Source of the DNA: Pochonia chlamydosporia 170
Taxonomy: Eukaryota; Ascomycota; Sordariomycetes; Hypocreales; Clavicipitaceae
Assembly (NCBI RefSeq): GCF_001653235.2
Contig: NC_035796.1
Span: 2,666,001 to 2,730,000, forward strand
DNA length: 64,000 nucleotides
Direction: 5' to 3'
The notes beneath the pieces are model-generated. The model had not been told where the DNA came from, ran no database searches, and saw only the letters and a program-made list of their open reading frames with translations. Positions 45,857 to 57,196 of this stretch are shown here, piece after piece (within the stretch, counting starts at the first letter, position 1; the number at the start of each line of letters is the position of its first letter). A program made the position numbers and the translations under genes.

Positions 45857-46547
45857 ATGTTCTCCAATCCTTTGATTCTCATCGCCGCCGCCGCAGGGTC
45901 ACTGGCCTGTGTGATACCTCCCGGTACGCTTCCTAACAACATCACGCAAGGATTCGCGATCCAGGTTCAGAATGCGTCTTACCCAATCATTCACAACCGC
46001 CTTATGAACCTGTGGGCTGCGGGTGGTGGCGATCAGCACTTGTATCTCAGCCCGGCTGGCGCTCCTGCGAGCGACTTGACGCTTGTAAATGGTGTGATTA
46101 CCAAGTTGAGCAATGGCCAGACTATTAGGGCTGTGATTAATGGCGAGGTGAGCGAATCCAAGAAATTGTACATGTTTCATGCGTGGATGGTCAGACTGAT
46201 CTAAACTCCAAGTACACGGCCTTTGACAACACGACCAAGATGTTCATGACTGAACGTGGAGACCCACGAGCCATTTACGACGTCGCATATGGATGTAACC
46301 CAGATACAGACGCTGTGCAGACCGAATTGGTCTTCAAAGAACGTACTGGTCTCACAGGTGGGCACATCTGCGTGAGGCTCGCATCTGGGAACAGGCACGA
46401 GTTCCGCTACTCGCCTCCAGGCAATACGGGTAAGCTTATCCATTTCCGTAAAATTGAAGAAAAGTCAGTGCTAACTTAATGCAAATAGCGGCCGATAATC
46501 CAAGCCGTGTATGCATTAAGGTGAAGCTAGCTGTGGTGCGTCCATAG
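45857..46547 (+). CDS. Small secreted protein, family not recognised
   Basis: Three exons: 45857-46147, 46195-46429 and 46489-46547, with introns of 47 and 59 nt, giving 194 residues. The start at 45857 gives a signal peptide (MFSNPLILIAAAAGSLACVI). The mature protein has the repeated-sounding blocks GFAIQVQNASYPIIHNRLMN, GGGDQHLYLSPAG and LTLVNGVITKLSNGQTIRAV, then a Cys-containing half (DVAYGCNPDTDAVQ, GGHICVRLASG, SRVCIKVKLAVV). Alternating beta-strand-like segments suggest a compact all-beta fold. It could be an effector-like or wall-associated protein, but nothing proves this. An upstream in-frame codon at 45830 was rejected because it would push the signal peptide inward. The transposon ends 450 bp upstream. 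Confidence 0.75.
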
Positions 46548-47482
46548 AGATCGTAGACGCCCGAAAGATTATGCAAATATTATGGTCGTACCTTTCACTT
46601 CTTCACCTTGGCATTCCACATGGCTCGTATTTGTAGCACGTTGGTTGCGGCATGTCCGAGCTTTCATGCAAAGTTATAGGTCTTTGGCTCACGGCAGATT
46701 CAATGTAGCCAAGGGTGGGTGACAGGGGGATACATTATCTACATACGGTTGATAGATTTACATCAATACATACTTCATTTTGGATTCAATTGAATTTTTA
46801 GGTCGGCTTGGATTAGCTATTTCGGAATGACTTATATCCAGAGTGTATTAGTCTCAGCATGTGGCAATTACAAGGGACTGGCAGCCAGGGAAACGGGGCT
46901 CTAGTTTTGGCCATTACGTGCCGACCTCCTCTTTATCCAGCTGTATTCATATTCCATAATTGTACTTGGCTTACGCTACTTCTTTTTCTTTTGGATGAAC
47001 GTATTCTAAGACTTTCACTTGCACTTTAGATGACATGGATGATGAGCTTCCTCGCCGCATCAGATTGCTTGAGGGACCAATGCGAAATCTGCATCGGCAT
47101 GCCCTGCAATGTATGCACCAGCAGGGCTCCCACGCTGAAAGGCTTTGGATCGATACAAACTTTCTATTTCGTCGAAACTGCCCTGTGTTCGTAGTCATTG
47201 GCAAGAGGAGTGGCACGTTGTCTTGAAAGCCTTCTCGCACGACACCCTACCAAGTTCCCTCGACGTGACCAGTTCCGATAAAAGTAACACTTTTACTTAC
47301 ATGTAGTTGCCATTACATCTGGCAAAGCTACATAAAATGAAATGTGGACGTTTGCATCCCGCGGTCCAATTACCGTTCGTGGCGCTTTGCAGCCAACGAC
47401 GTTCCATAAATGATGTCACGACCGCTTCAAGTTCAACGACCTCACATGCCTCTTGGTATATTTGCCACTCATCTGCCAAGAC
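46548..47482. other. Intergenic stretch
   Basis: About 0.9 kb with only short open frames on both strands. Holds the 3' flank of the secreted protein gene and the 5' flank of the next plus-strand gene. Nothing recognised. Confidence 0.5.
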
Positions 47483-48406
47483 ATGGATATCAACCGTGCG
47501 ATTTCAAACGGCCCCGTCAAGCGCGATCTCAGCTCCGTTCTCACGCCCAACAAGGCCGATGACTGTATCGTTGATCACGACGAGCTTCCTCCCGCATACA
47601 CCGAACTACCTGATCTTCAAGTGCTGCCTTCATACCTCAGCGCATGTCCTCTCAAACCACACAGACCATTCCCTGATATCATCCGCGCTCATCACCGCCT
47701 CTCACAATTAAACTCCATCACACTCAGTGGGCCAGATAAGGAACGACTCTACTATGTCGAAGTACACAAGGGTTTCCAGCGTCTAGATCCACTCGGCTAC
47801 CGTGCCGGTGTGCTACTACGAAACGGACCACACAGCAAGGATGAAGTTCTGGCAGCGGCTGGTGAAGAGACACAGTCTGCTTTGAGGATATACGCTGTTC
47901 CATCAGCTCCAGATTCAAACAGTGTGTTTTTCCTGCCGCCCATGGCATTCGGCACTAATTCGAGAGCCATGACTATGGAGAGAATGAGGCCGGGAACTTT
48001 GGACGGCGGGTTTCATACCTTTACGTTTTTCGTGGAGATAGAGCCTCTTCGAAGCTTTAGGAGGCAAAAGTTTGAGTGGGTACAAGATATGGATCATATT
48101 GGGGCAAGTGCCAAGGCATGTAGCTTTAAGCTGGTGCGTGTGATGAGGATAGATGGAAAGTCGGGTGAAGGTGAGACGTGCAAGAGCGAGGCGCCATCGT
48201 CTGGTGTAAGCGATGGGAGTGTCTATGGAGAGACGGTTGCTACTTTTGCGTTTCCTCATTCAACTTTGACGAGCCGAGAGGCCTTTACATTAAGGACACT
48301 AGGGAGTGCGAAGGATGGTCGTCTTGGTGAGAGGGCTCAGATTGCTATTGTTGTGACGGCGCTTAGGCTATGGCATTTTCTTATAAAGGGCCAGCTGCAA
48401 CGGTAG
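47483..48406 (+). CDS. Uncharacterised protein, possibly tubby-C/LURP-like fold
   Basis: A single exon of 307 residues from the Met at 47483 (MDINRAISNGPVKRD); an in-frame codon at 47453 would add ten residues. Blocks include DDCIVDHDELPPAYTELPDL, LSGPDKERLYYVEVHKGFQR, YRAGVLLRNGPHSKDEVLA, DGGFHTFTFFVEI and RRQKFEWVQDMD. The order of strands, with YxVEV, a GVLLRNG hairpin, a FTFxVE strand and a KFEWxx strand, resembles fungal proteins with a tubby C-terminal or phospholipid-scramblase-like barrel. That is inference from pattern only. The C-terminus ends in a hydrophobic helix (AIVVTALRLWHFLIKG), a possible membrane contact. Its stop is 88 bp from the stop of the next gene, which is convergent. 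Confidence 0.72.
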   Translation: MDINRAISNGPVKRDLSSVLTPNKADDCIVDHDELPPAYTELPDLQVLPSYLSACPLKPHRPFPDIIRAHHRLSQLNSITLSGPDKERLYYVEVHKGFQRLDPLGYRAGVLLRNGPHSKDEVLAAAGEETQSALRIYAVPSAPDSNSVFFLPPMAFGTNSRAMTMERMRPGTLDGGFHTFTFFVEIEPLRSFRRQKFEWVQDMDHIGASAKACSFKLVRVMRIDGKSGEGETCKSEAPSSGVSDGSVYGETVATFAFPHSTLTSREAFTLRTLGSAKDGRLGERAQIAIVVTALRLWHFLIKGQLQR

Positions 48407-48494
48407 GGGTACATTGTATTTCATCAGTTATCTTAACGTGGGAGTTATGGAGTCGTAAGTGGGATAAGTGTATAGCCTTGCATTTCTTCCGTAT

Positions 48495-50326
48495 TTAACC
48501 CCATTTCTCTCTAACCATTCCGACATTGTTTAGTATGCGTATTCCAAGTTTATCTAGCTGATACAAAAACCGACTTTTGCGTTTCCTTGTTGCACCATCG
48601 GTTCTGCCGGGCATGAATCCCTTCCACCAGCTGGATAGACCTCGTCTCGACCTTTTGGGTTTACCAGCTGTAACTATTTCCAACAATTCAGCAGAACAGG
48701 ATTCGAGAGAATCCAACTGCGTGGAGTGAGGTGGGATAACCTCGGATGGCTCTGTTTGGGTCAGTGCATCCGATTTCGTCACGGCTCTAGGGGGTGTGCT
48801 CGTGATGATACTCTCGGCATTACTGAAATCATTCAACTCAGAATCAGGCTCAGACTTGCGTCCAATGGCTTCACCAGCATCGGAAGCCAGAGAGCTATTT
48901 GATTCAGGTTGAGAGTCCTGAGCACCATCAGAAGAGGGCTGAGATTCTTCCGTCCCAGATTCAACAACCTCATCTGGCTTCCTGTACACATACGTCTCGC
49001 CGTACAGTCTCTCATGCAGAGTGGGAACAAATACAAATGCAAATGACCCAAGCAATGATCGCTCAAAGTAATTCCTGTTTATGGCATCTGCCATTATCTG
49101 ACGGCGCGAAGCAACAGACGCAATTGGCGAAGCTTCATTGTCTGAATGTTTCGAAAGGAAAACCTTTTCGAACTCCTCTCTGTCACACATGGCGCCCCAT
49201 GCGTTCCAGTGAAACATCCACGGATAGACGCAGAGAGATGGTAACGGGACTATGTTTCCTGGAAAGTCCAAGATGCCCGTAATGTTGAAATCGTCGTCGA
49301 CCTAACACCCGAAAGATGAGTTAATTCTCGTGTATAGGAGACTAGGCTGCATATGTCTTACCAGGATGTTTTGGAGTGTCAAGTCGTTGTGTGCAATGAC
49401 GAATGGACCTTTCTCAAACTCCGGAAGGGCGATGCAAAGAGACATATCGGCAAGCGTCTCGTACAGGTCCACCCCTTCTGGGCCATATACTTCGGGTGGT
49501 CCGGTCAGAGCTTGTTGGTAGTTGAGCTCGGCAATGCCCAAGTAGTACGCCGTGATGCTGTCATATGGGCCGCGATCGCATTTTCGTAAACTCTTGAAAA
49601 CCTTGGCACGCTCGCTCGAACACCCAATCCAGATTGGATCAAAGTATTCTTCAACTGTAAAGTTTCCGCACTCGTCTTCGTGTAATGCACCAATCCGATT
49701 AAACTGATGACGTGCTGCATACCAAGTTAACTAGCTGCAGTATGCTTAACTGGTTCTATGAACACTCACCCAGTCCAATAATGATTTCTGTCAGCTGCTC
49801 GTGAATCTTCCTTGTAAGCCGTATTTCTTGCCGTGTCGGCCGGTCCCGGTCATAAGGCTCATCCTTTGTTTGTCCCAGAGCCGGTAGCTGCTTTCCAGGT
49901 AGTTTCTCCATTAGTACATACGGTGCGCCTACTTTGTTTGTTTCGTCTGTTGACAGGGCATGATGGAAGACAGTTGGCACTGAGATGCTGCTCTTCTTCT
50001 TTAGATATCGTAACACTGCCGAGTAGGAGCTTGTCGCCTGGCCGTGGAGGACGCTGTTGTCAGGGCGAGGTATTCTGGCTAACCAGCAGGAGCCGTCTTC
50101 GAAGACGACCTCCTGTATTATATTATAACCTTCGAGAAAGCAGTTAGCGGAAAGTCAAGCCGGTGCTCAAGCTGCTGAAGTCTGACTTACCTCCACAGCT
50201 CCATCCGCCAGCGACGCAAGGTAGACCCTTGTTCAATTCTGAGGCAACATCACAAAGAGCTTGGAGATTGAGACCTTCAACAAACTGAAGTAGCTCGTGG
50301 GGCCTGTCGTGGGCGCAGGTACACAT
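48495..50326 (-). CDS. Aminoglycoside phosphotransferase (APH)-family kinase-like protein
   Basis: Four exons: 50191-50326, 49770-50129, 49362-49714 and 48495-49301, with introns of 61, 55 and 60 nt, giving 551 residues. The N-lobe has YNIIQEVVFEDGSCWLARIP, then the PYVLMEKLPGKQLPAL hinge. The catalytic loop is HNDLTLQN (D276, N281), followed by the metal-binding GILDFPG (D295) after the exon 3-4 junction. After SLCVYPWMFHW the protein continues with a Ser/Glu-rich low-complexity region (EESQPSSDGAQDSQPE) and a basic tail (PKRSRRGLSSWWKGF) unusual for this fold. In fungi this family is large and its substrates are mostly unknown; antibiotic resistance should not be assumed. The start at 50326 is the best Met before the first conserved block but is not certain. 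Confidence 0.85.
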
Positions 50327-51269
50327 GTTGACGTTTTCGGAGCGTAAAATGGTATGTCTATGACTGGTGCTGCAGATAAAGAGCAGAAGTTGGAAATTTT
50401 GGGATGATTCGAAATATATTTCTGGAAGGAATGGACCAGTGACGCCCGTGTCAGACTTGAACAACCAGCGTTGTACATGAAAAATCTCTTAGAGCAGTGA
50501 ATGATCGGAACATGTTCATTCACTGTGTTTCAGCTTGTGCGAACTGAGCTCTGCCTACGTCAAGTGAACAGTGAAGAAGTCGCATGGATGCCATGTGTAG
50601 GTCACTGAAACTCGAAAAACATTCGTTTCTACAATGAAGGACCGTATCTCACCCCATAGGTGTGAACTTGATAGCTACACTATGGGGCAGTGCGTCACAA
50701 TCAGACCTTGATCCAACGCGGGTAAGATTTCTGAAAGCCCGAATAGGCTTTCTATCAGCGATTCCCGGGATGAAGATTGCCATCCCTACTGAGACGAGTA
50801 ACTTTACTCTTCAAATGAGGAACAGTCATTTCTGGCAGTGTGTCAGTGGTATGAGAGATATTGGTTGTGACTATTAGGGCTACGTTGACACTACTTTGAG
50901 AGAGGATCTATCTTCACTCCGAATGGGCAAGTACATGGGCTCCTAGTGGCGCTAGATAACTTCCCAATGTATCAATCGCTTCACTGGAGATATCACAGCT
51001 GTGAATTCGTTTTGGCTGTTATATAGTCCAGCTCACGTCCCTTGAATCCCAATAGTGGTAAATTCATCTCAATTCCATTTTGTCTGTCTCTATTCCAACC
51101 CAAGTTACGGCAGCCCGAATCAAGAGTAGAAACAACTATACGAGTTGCAATTCAGGTATCATGCTTACCTTTCATTCGATCGTTCTGCTTGCTGCATAAA
51201 CATACATGACATGAACTAATTCCTTTCACTTACAGGGATATTCATCAACTACAACAAAGATTTCACACA
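50327..51269. other. Intergenic stretch
   Basis: Promoter of the APH-like gene (minus) and 5' flank of the small Cys-rich ORF. A possible 5'-UTR intron (GTATCATG to CTTACAG, about 51156-51237) lies before the ORF start. No gene recognised otherwise. Confidence 0.45.
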
Positions 51270-51587
51270 ATGAAGAACTCAGTTATATGCAACACTTGCA
51301 ACAGGAACGCAACCAACATGTGCTTGGAAAGGACGCATGTTTATTCCTGTCCTGTTCACGGCCTCCTCTGTAACGTACCAGGCGATTGCCTTGTTTGCTA
51401 GAAGACGGACAGGCGTGAAGAGGAACGTGAGGCTCGAGAGAACGAAAGAGCTTGGGAGATTGAGCTCAAAGAGGCAAGAAGGCGTGCAGAGGAAGCAAGG
51501 CATGATCAAAAGGAGAAAAATAAGGAACGGAATATGCAGGCCAGAGAACGTCGGAAGGAGCATAGAGGACTGAGGGTCAAGATATGA
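51270..51587 (+). pseudogene. Small Cys-rich / coiled-coil ORF interrupted by one in-frame TAG
   Basis: From ATG 51270 the frame encodes 43 residues with a zinc-finger-like Cys/His pattern (CNTCNRNATNMC, CPVHGLLC, GDCLVC). It then meets TAG at 51399-51401 and continues in the same frame for 61 codons of charged helix (REEEREARENERAWEIELKE, ARRRAEEARHDQKEK) to TGA at 51585. A metal-binding head followed by a basic/acidic coiled coil is a layout seen in fungal small proteins. The downstream frame would not stay open and helical by chance, so the ORF was probably once continuous. Options are a recent nonsense mutation, stop readthrough, or an unusual intron whose AG is the one in TAG. Confidence 0.55.
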
Positions 51588-52054
51588 GAATCTCGGACCA
51601 AAAACTGGCGATGGGATTGTCGGAGTGAGTAGTCTCGTGCCAGTATGCGAGTATTGTAAAGTTCTACTATATCTATGTTTCAGGCACTAGGAGCAATTTT
51701 GAATAGAAGATTGCCAAAGATGCTTGTGGAACTGATGTAGGGGGGTGAGCTTGCAGTTCGCTGTGTAGTGTCAACACGTACAAGTTAGACCATCTCTCTT
51801 CATCGGCGGAGCGTCATCTTTGTCAGGACGAAGGACCTAGTGGTTAATTTCGTTGATATGTCTGGTGGACTGCAACTTTGAAGTCTCCAGAATTCAAGCT
51901 GACTGGCCCACTTCAACACTTCTACTCACTCCAACGCACCTCAATCCATTTGATGTTTTTGATCCCGACACGCAGATAGCAGGACTGCGGGCTTGAGCAA
52001 GAATAGCACATACTTTGCATCCTCTATCGTCCTTGATCAAGATTGACTGCTGAG
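51588..52054. other. Intergenic stretch
   Basis: About 470 bp upstream of the HAD hydrolase gene; its promoter and 5' UTR. No other feature recognised. Confidence 0.5.
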
Positions 52055-53042
52055 ATGGCTTCGAAACCCGAGTAAGTGTTGTCCTGATGTCGTTCCGCGC
52101 CCTCATTGACGACACAGACTTCCCCGCAAAAGGCCACAGAGAATAGTTGCTGACTCACTTCACAGCTTCCCACCAGTGCGATGCTGTCTCTTTGACGTGG
52201 ACGGTCTCCTTATCAACTCCGAAGACATCTACAGCGACATAACCAACATTATCCTTCACGAATATGGTCGTCCAGACCTTCCATGGAGCATCAAAGCACA
52301 GCTCCAAGGCCGACCGAAGCCCGAGGCCGGTCGCATCTTCCAAGAATGGGCTCAGCTTCCCATTTCCGACGAAGAGTTCCAGAAACGAAACGCCGAACTC
52401 CAGATGGAGCGATTCAAGCACTGCAAACCACTGCCTGGTGTCGTCCAACTTTTGGAAAATCTGCGTCGCAGTACGAGCGGGGATTCTGGTCGAAAGGTAC
52501 ACATGGCCGTTGCTACGAGTAGCCATTTGAACATGTTCACTGTGAAGACTAGCAGCGATGAGACTAAACCGCTCTTCGCGTCTAATGTATTCCCACCCTC
52601 ACAAATTGTCTGTGGTGACGACCCAAGGGTTCCCAAGGGAAGAGGAAAGCCCCTTCCCGATATCTATCTTACCGCGCTGGAGACAGTCAACCAAGCAATC
52701 GAAGCCAGTGGTTCGGGAGAGCCACCAGTCAAGCCAGAGGAGTGCTTGGTGTTTGAAGATGCTGTGCCGGGATGTGAAGCTGGGAGACGCGCTGGTTGTC
52801 GAGTGATTTGGTGTCCGCATCCTGGGCTGCTTGGCGAGTATCGAGGGCGTGAAAAAGAGGTATTAGCCGGCGCCACTGGCGCGCATAAGCAGAAGGATCT
52901 TGAAAATGCTGGTGCAAGCAGGTTTGAAGATAGCCCGGGGCATGTGGGTGCGATTGACGACGGGTGGGCTGAGCTGTTGCATTCGTTGGAGGATTTTGAT
53001 TACGAAAAATACGGCATCAAGGTCGTCGCACTTTTGAACTGA
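52055..53042 (+). CDS. HAD-superfamily phosphatase, subfamily I
   Basis: Two exons: 52055-52071 (17 nt) and 52166-53042, with a 94-nt intron, giving 297 residues. The tiny first exon supplies the start (MASKPD). Motif I is FDVDGLL, with nucleophile D16 and acid/base D18. The cap includes WSIKAQLQGRPKPEAGRIFQ. Motif II is AVATSS. Motif III/IV comprises GKPLPDIYLTALE and VFEDAVPGCEAGRRAG. This is the layout of the GPP/DOG and pseudouridine-5'-phosphatase-like group, cytosolic Mg-dependent phosphatases acting on small phosphometabolites; the substrate cannot be read from sequence. A poorly conserved insert (ATGAHKQKDLENAGASRFED) follows the core. The open frame without exon 1 would start at a GTG inside the domain, so the spliced model is preferred. 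Confidence 0.93.
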
Positions 53043-53557
53043 GTACAATCAATGATGCAACTTGAATCTGTGGGTGGCTAAATTCGCTACTGTGTCTGTC
53101 GAAGCCCGGAACTTACTGAGCCGTTAGGAAATTGGCCGCATTGACTCAACACACATCTTTAAGGTTAGACTCCGAGACATGTTTAAAGCAGATAGATTGC
53201 ATCCGCATATTAAAATTTGCGACATCTTCTTATTGTGTTTCACCCAAGTGCGGCACGGTAGTACCATCTTAGTTGAGTAGAAGCATGTGAACCACTCAGC
53301 ACAGGCTGTCTCTGGAACGGTATGTGAGAGAGACCAGTTGACTCTACTCCGTATAATACATTAGAATTAAGGTTAGTCTTCTCTTGGCGTTCAGCCCAAG
53401 ATGCAGGGCTCTCCAGTGTGGGGGCAAAGGCTGATTTCACCCTCACCTCTCTTTGGCATCCCCTCTTCTTCCGTTTAGGTTTCTCTTTTTGTCCCTGTCT
53501 GCAATTTCAACGAAGCTCAAGATCTCTTTATACGGTCACTGTGTTTCATCTTGCACT
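53043..53557. other. Intergenic stretch
   Basis: About 515 bp between the HAD gene and the third HET gene. An in-frame codon at 53453 precedes the HET start but the added residues are not family-like. The dispersed motif ACTCCGTA occurs near 53347. Nothing else recognised. Confidence 0.5.
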
Positions 53558-55755
53558 ATGGACTCGCCAACGGACCCTGTCGTGAGCGGCATGATCAGCC
53601 GTATCGAAGAACTTGCGAATGAGACACTCTCCAAAGTTGACCGAAACCCAACAGGGTCCAAAGAACAACACTGCTCCAAGTATTTGGTAGAAGCTGTGGA
53701 TCGCTGTCGTAGGGTCCTAATCCATTGCGTGAAGACCTATGATAGGATCGAGAGGAAAAAAGAAGCTGCTGAACAGGCAGAGACATTCTTCCCATCTATG
53801 CAGCACATTCTGGACGCTGGTGTGTTTGCGGAATTGATGTATTCGACCAGCTTAACGGATCGATCATTTCATGGAAAGTTTCTGCAGTTGGAGGAACTTG
53901 CTGCGTCTATTGATAAAATATGTGGCCAATACGTGCCGTATGTACTTTCTTCTTCTCACTCCACCCCCTACCCGTTGTGAATCTAAATCTGATGCTCTGC
54001 AGCCACGCCGGATCCAATACTAGACCAGCGCCTCCAAATGAATACTGGACTCGGATGGAGGGTTTGATAGACTATGTGTTGAAACCCGGGGAACTGGGCC
54101 CCTGGATCAACTTGGATGAGGTTCGAGGCTGGATCACAAGGTGCGAGAAGGATCATGGCCACTGTAAGGTGTCAGAGGCGAATCAGCAGATATTCCAAGC
54201 TCGGCCAACATGGCTGGTGGATGTGCGAAGAATGTGTCTAGTGAAGAGTGAGCCGGGACAGCGATACGTTGCGCTGAGTTATCTCTGCGCAACTGACGGC
54301 TTCAAGACTACAAAGAACAACATCGCGGACCTTCAGAAACCTGGCACACTGCAGAATATTGCTGAAGCCGGTATTGACGGCAAGAAGATTACGCCCACGG
54401 TTCTACACGCAATCCAGTTAACAGCCTGTCTTGGAGAGAATTACCTCTGGGTTGACTCTCTCTGTCTTACACACGACGACCAGCCGCTGCTACACCAAGA
54501 GCTAGTCAACATGGGATCAATCTTTACCAATGCGGCATTCACCATTGTCGTGCCTTCTACACCAGCGTCTTCAGGTCTCTACGGGATTCAAGACGTCACG
54601 CCATCAATTGCCAAGAGACAATACCACCGGCCACTTTGGTGGGAAAAGCCTTCAAACGTGTCCAAGCGCATCGAGGAGCAGCAAAAGGTGCTTCTATCCC
54701 AGGGCTGGGGGTCTCCCTGGCGCAAACGTGCCTGGACATACCAAGAACACATGTTTTCAAGGAAACTTCTCATCTTGGACGAGAATTCCGCGACGTGGAA
54801 CTGCCATTGCCAAGTATATTTTGAGGGTGTCACTGCCCCGGACCGACCATGCGGGAAATATGAAGCCAATGGACAAGGGTGGAAACTTACCAATGCCAAG
54901 TTTAAAGACTATGCTACACATGTATCTTCGTATAATACGCGATTGCTTACACATGAGAAGGAGTCTTTGCAGGCCTTTGGGGGCATCATGTCCACTCTGC
55001 AGGCGGGCTGGGGAGGGAGCTGGGTATCAGGCCTGCCAAGTGTGTTTTTTGACCTTGCGCTGTTGTGGTATAATGAGAAGCCGTTGAAGAAGAGAGTTGC
55101 CACTAAGTCTGGGCTATTGGCACCGACTTGGTCCTGGGCTGTATGGCAGGGAGAGGTTTCTTTCCTGGATGAGCTCAAGGGGAAGGATTGGATCAAGTCT
55201 CTCGCAGACTGGAAGTTTGGTACAGCCACTGGACGCAACTGGACTCCAGTTGCAGGTCTTCAAAACTCGTCAGCAGGACAGGAAGGTCACGCCAATCGGC
55301 CCGTGGATGCTGGTATTGCCAACGCCATGGCCGGTTTAGATATTTCAGAGGGTTCTACCGCGGATGTCGCCTCTGCCTTGTCCAAACTACACCTCGACGA
55401 CTCTCAGACCCCGAGTACAATTTACTTCACACCGTTTTTGCTCTCTGCCAAAGTACAGCTTTTGAAACTTCACGTTATGGAATTTTCGACGGCGGGCATC
55501 CCTCTTGTTAATAAAGATGACGAGTGTATTGGGATGATCACGCCACACGAAACCATAACCAGCAAAACGGATGTGAAGAACATCGTAGTGGAGGTGGTGA
55601 GTGTCTCAGAAATGTGCATTGACGGAATGGAATTGTATAATGTTCTTTGGATTGAGCGGGTAGACGGCATAGCCTTCAGAAAGGGTGTGGGGAGGGTTGT
55701 CAAAGAAATGTGGGTTGGTTTGAAGGCTGAAGTTGTAGACCTTGTGTTGGGCTAG
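53558..55755 (+). CDS. HET-domain protein with N-terminal helical extension
   Basis: Two exons: 53558-53937 and 54003-55755, with a 65-nt intron, giving 710 residues. The first 120 residues are helical (SGMISRIEELANETLSKVD, YDRIERKKEAAEQAETFFPS) and resemble the N-terminal segment found in some fungal NLR/HET proteins. A linker follows with ITRCEKDHGHCKVS. The HET domain has RYVALSYLCATDG (Cys in place of the usual Trp/Gly position), ITPTVLHAIQLTACLGENYLWVDSLCLTHDD, LVNMGSIFTNAAFTIVVPS, SPWRKRAWTYQEHMFSRKLL. A C-terminal half holds LLAPTWSWAVWQGEVSF. Its role in incompatibility or programmed cell death is inferred from family. The start at 53558 was preferred over 53453. Confidence 0.9.
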
Positions 55756-57196
55756 GGAGATGAATCATGTCCCGGAGAGGTCTTTGGACGATTTCTAGAT
55801 CTTTTTCAGGGTCATAATAAGGTGGTTTTAGAGTTGATTCATTTGTGGCCATCACTTTCGCTTCGTGTCCACATATATTTTGCGCACATTGCATGACATA
55901 CCTCAATGTAGTAGGGATACGCATCAGATCCGTTGTATTGCTACACTTAAAGGTGTTTCAATTATGCCACACATTGGGTTACATCGGTGGTGAACCAATT
56001 TCATGGGTTGGGGGTGGGATTGGCGGAGATTTTCAGTATTGAACACATATTCATACTATTGAGTCGGCTTTCGCAGAGATGAAGGATGGATCGATTTAGC
56101 CGCATGAAGTTTGCACCAACTTTTGCTGGTCCCCTTGCCAAGCTGTCAACTTCTGCCATGACTTACATCCGGCAGTCAAATGCATCCACAAGTGGAAATC
56201 TCGCATCACAGGTGGAGGATCAGCCACAAGAACTGCCCCGCCATTCATTGATAATGTTAATGACCCATGAGGCTGAACGATACATTGTGAGTGATTAATT
56301 CATCGACGCAGTGGTTTTAGCGTAAGGCTCGAGCTATTCCCCAGGCCGGCGACTTAGGAGACAAATTTGATCAACATGCCCGGCGGCAAGACGACCCGTA
56401 GATCCCCAAAACTAAGACTTGAACAAGCATACTTGAAAGCGCGGTACCACGTCGTCGGTGAAGTTGTGATGAATGATTGTCGAAAAGCCATTGACGATAA
56501 CCGAGTCATGAACCCGGAAGAAGAGTCTCAGACAAAGAGGCGTTGGTCATTGGGGAAAGCCAGGATATCCCTGGCGGGGAAAATAACACAAGAACCAATT
56601 CGTCCTCAACACCAACACCAAAACGGGAAGATCATTGGCAACCCCGGCAGTCAAAAAATATGGCTGTTCGGCACGTCCCCCTTTTCTTTGAGTCAACAGG
56701 ACCCTCGGGAATGACCGTAGTTGTGGTTGGTTAGACACATGCAACACTCCCAAACATCCAATCTTGCAGTTTAGGCAGCTTCTCCAACAGGGCCAACTAG
56801 CTTGTTGTGGCTTTCGTTGCCAAATCCAATGCTTGTCGACTTTTGGTCATGATCGCTGGCGCTCGGGGCATCGCTTAGCTCCTCGGTTGTACGCCACGTT
56901 CAACGGTCCTGGAGACGAACCCCTGTGAGAACCACACTCTCATGTGAGTCTTCAATCACGATTCTTGTTTTTACGTATGAATGAACCACTCAAGAGGCGC
57001 TCTGTACCACCTAGTTGGGTTCATGGTGTTTCGAAATCCCACAGGTTGCTAGGAGGTCACAGCGTGCAAGCCACATTTTCTGGGATGGGATTAAAGCTCA
57101 TGGAATCCCATAACTGCTGCTTCAAGCCGGTCAACTTGTTTGCAATTCTTCCTCCATGATACCAGAAGAACGGCTGTAACTCAAGAGTCATCCAAA
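55756..57196. other. 1.4-kb intergenic stretch
   Basis: Between the HET gene and the GPCR gene, both on the plus strand. Open frames at 56086-56298 and 56367-56714 show no domain. No RNA gene seen. Confidence 0.45.
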
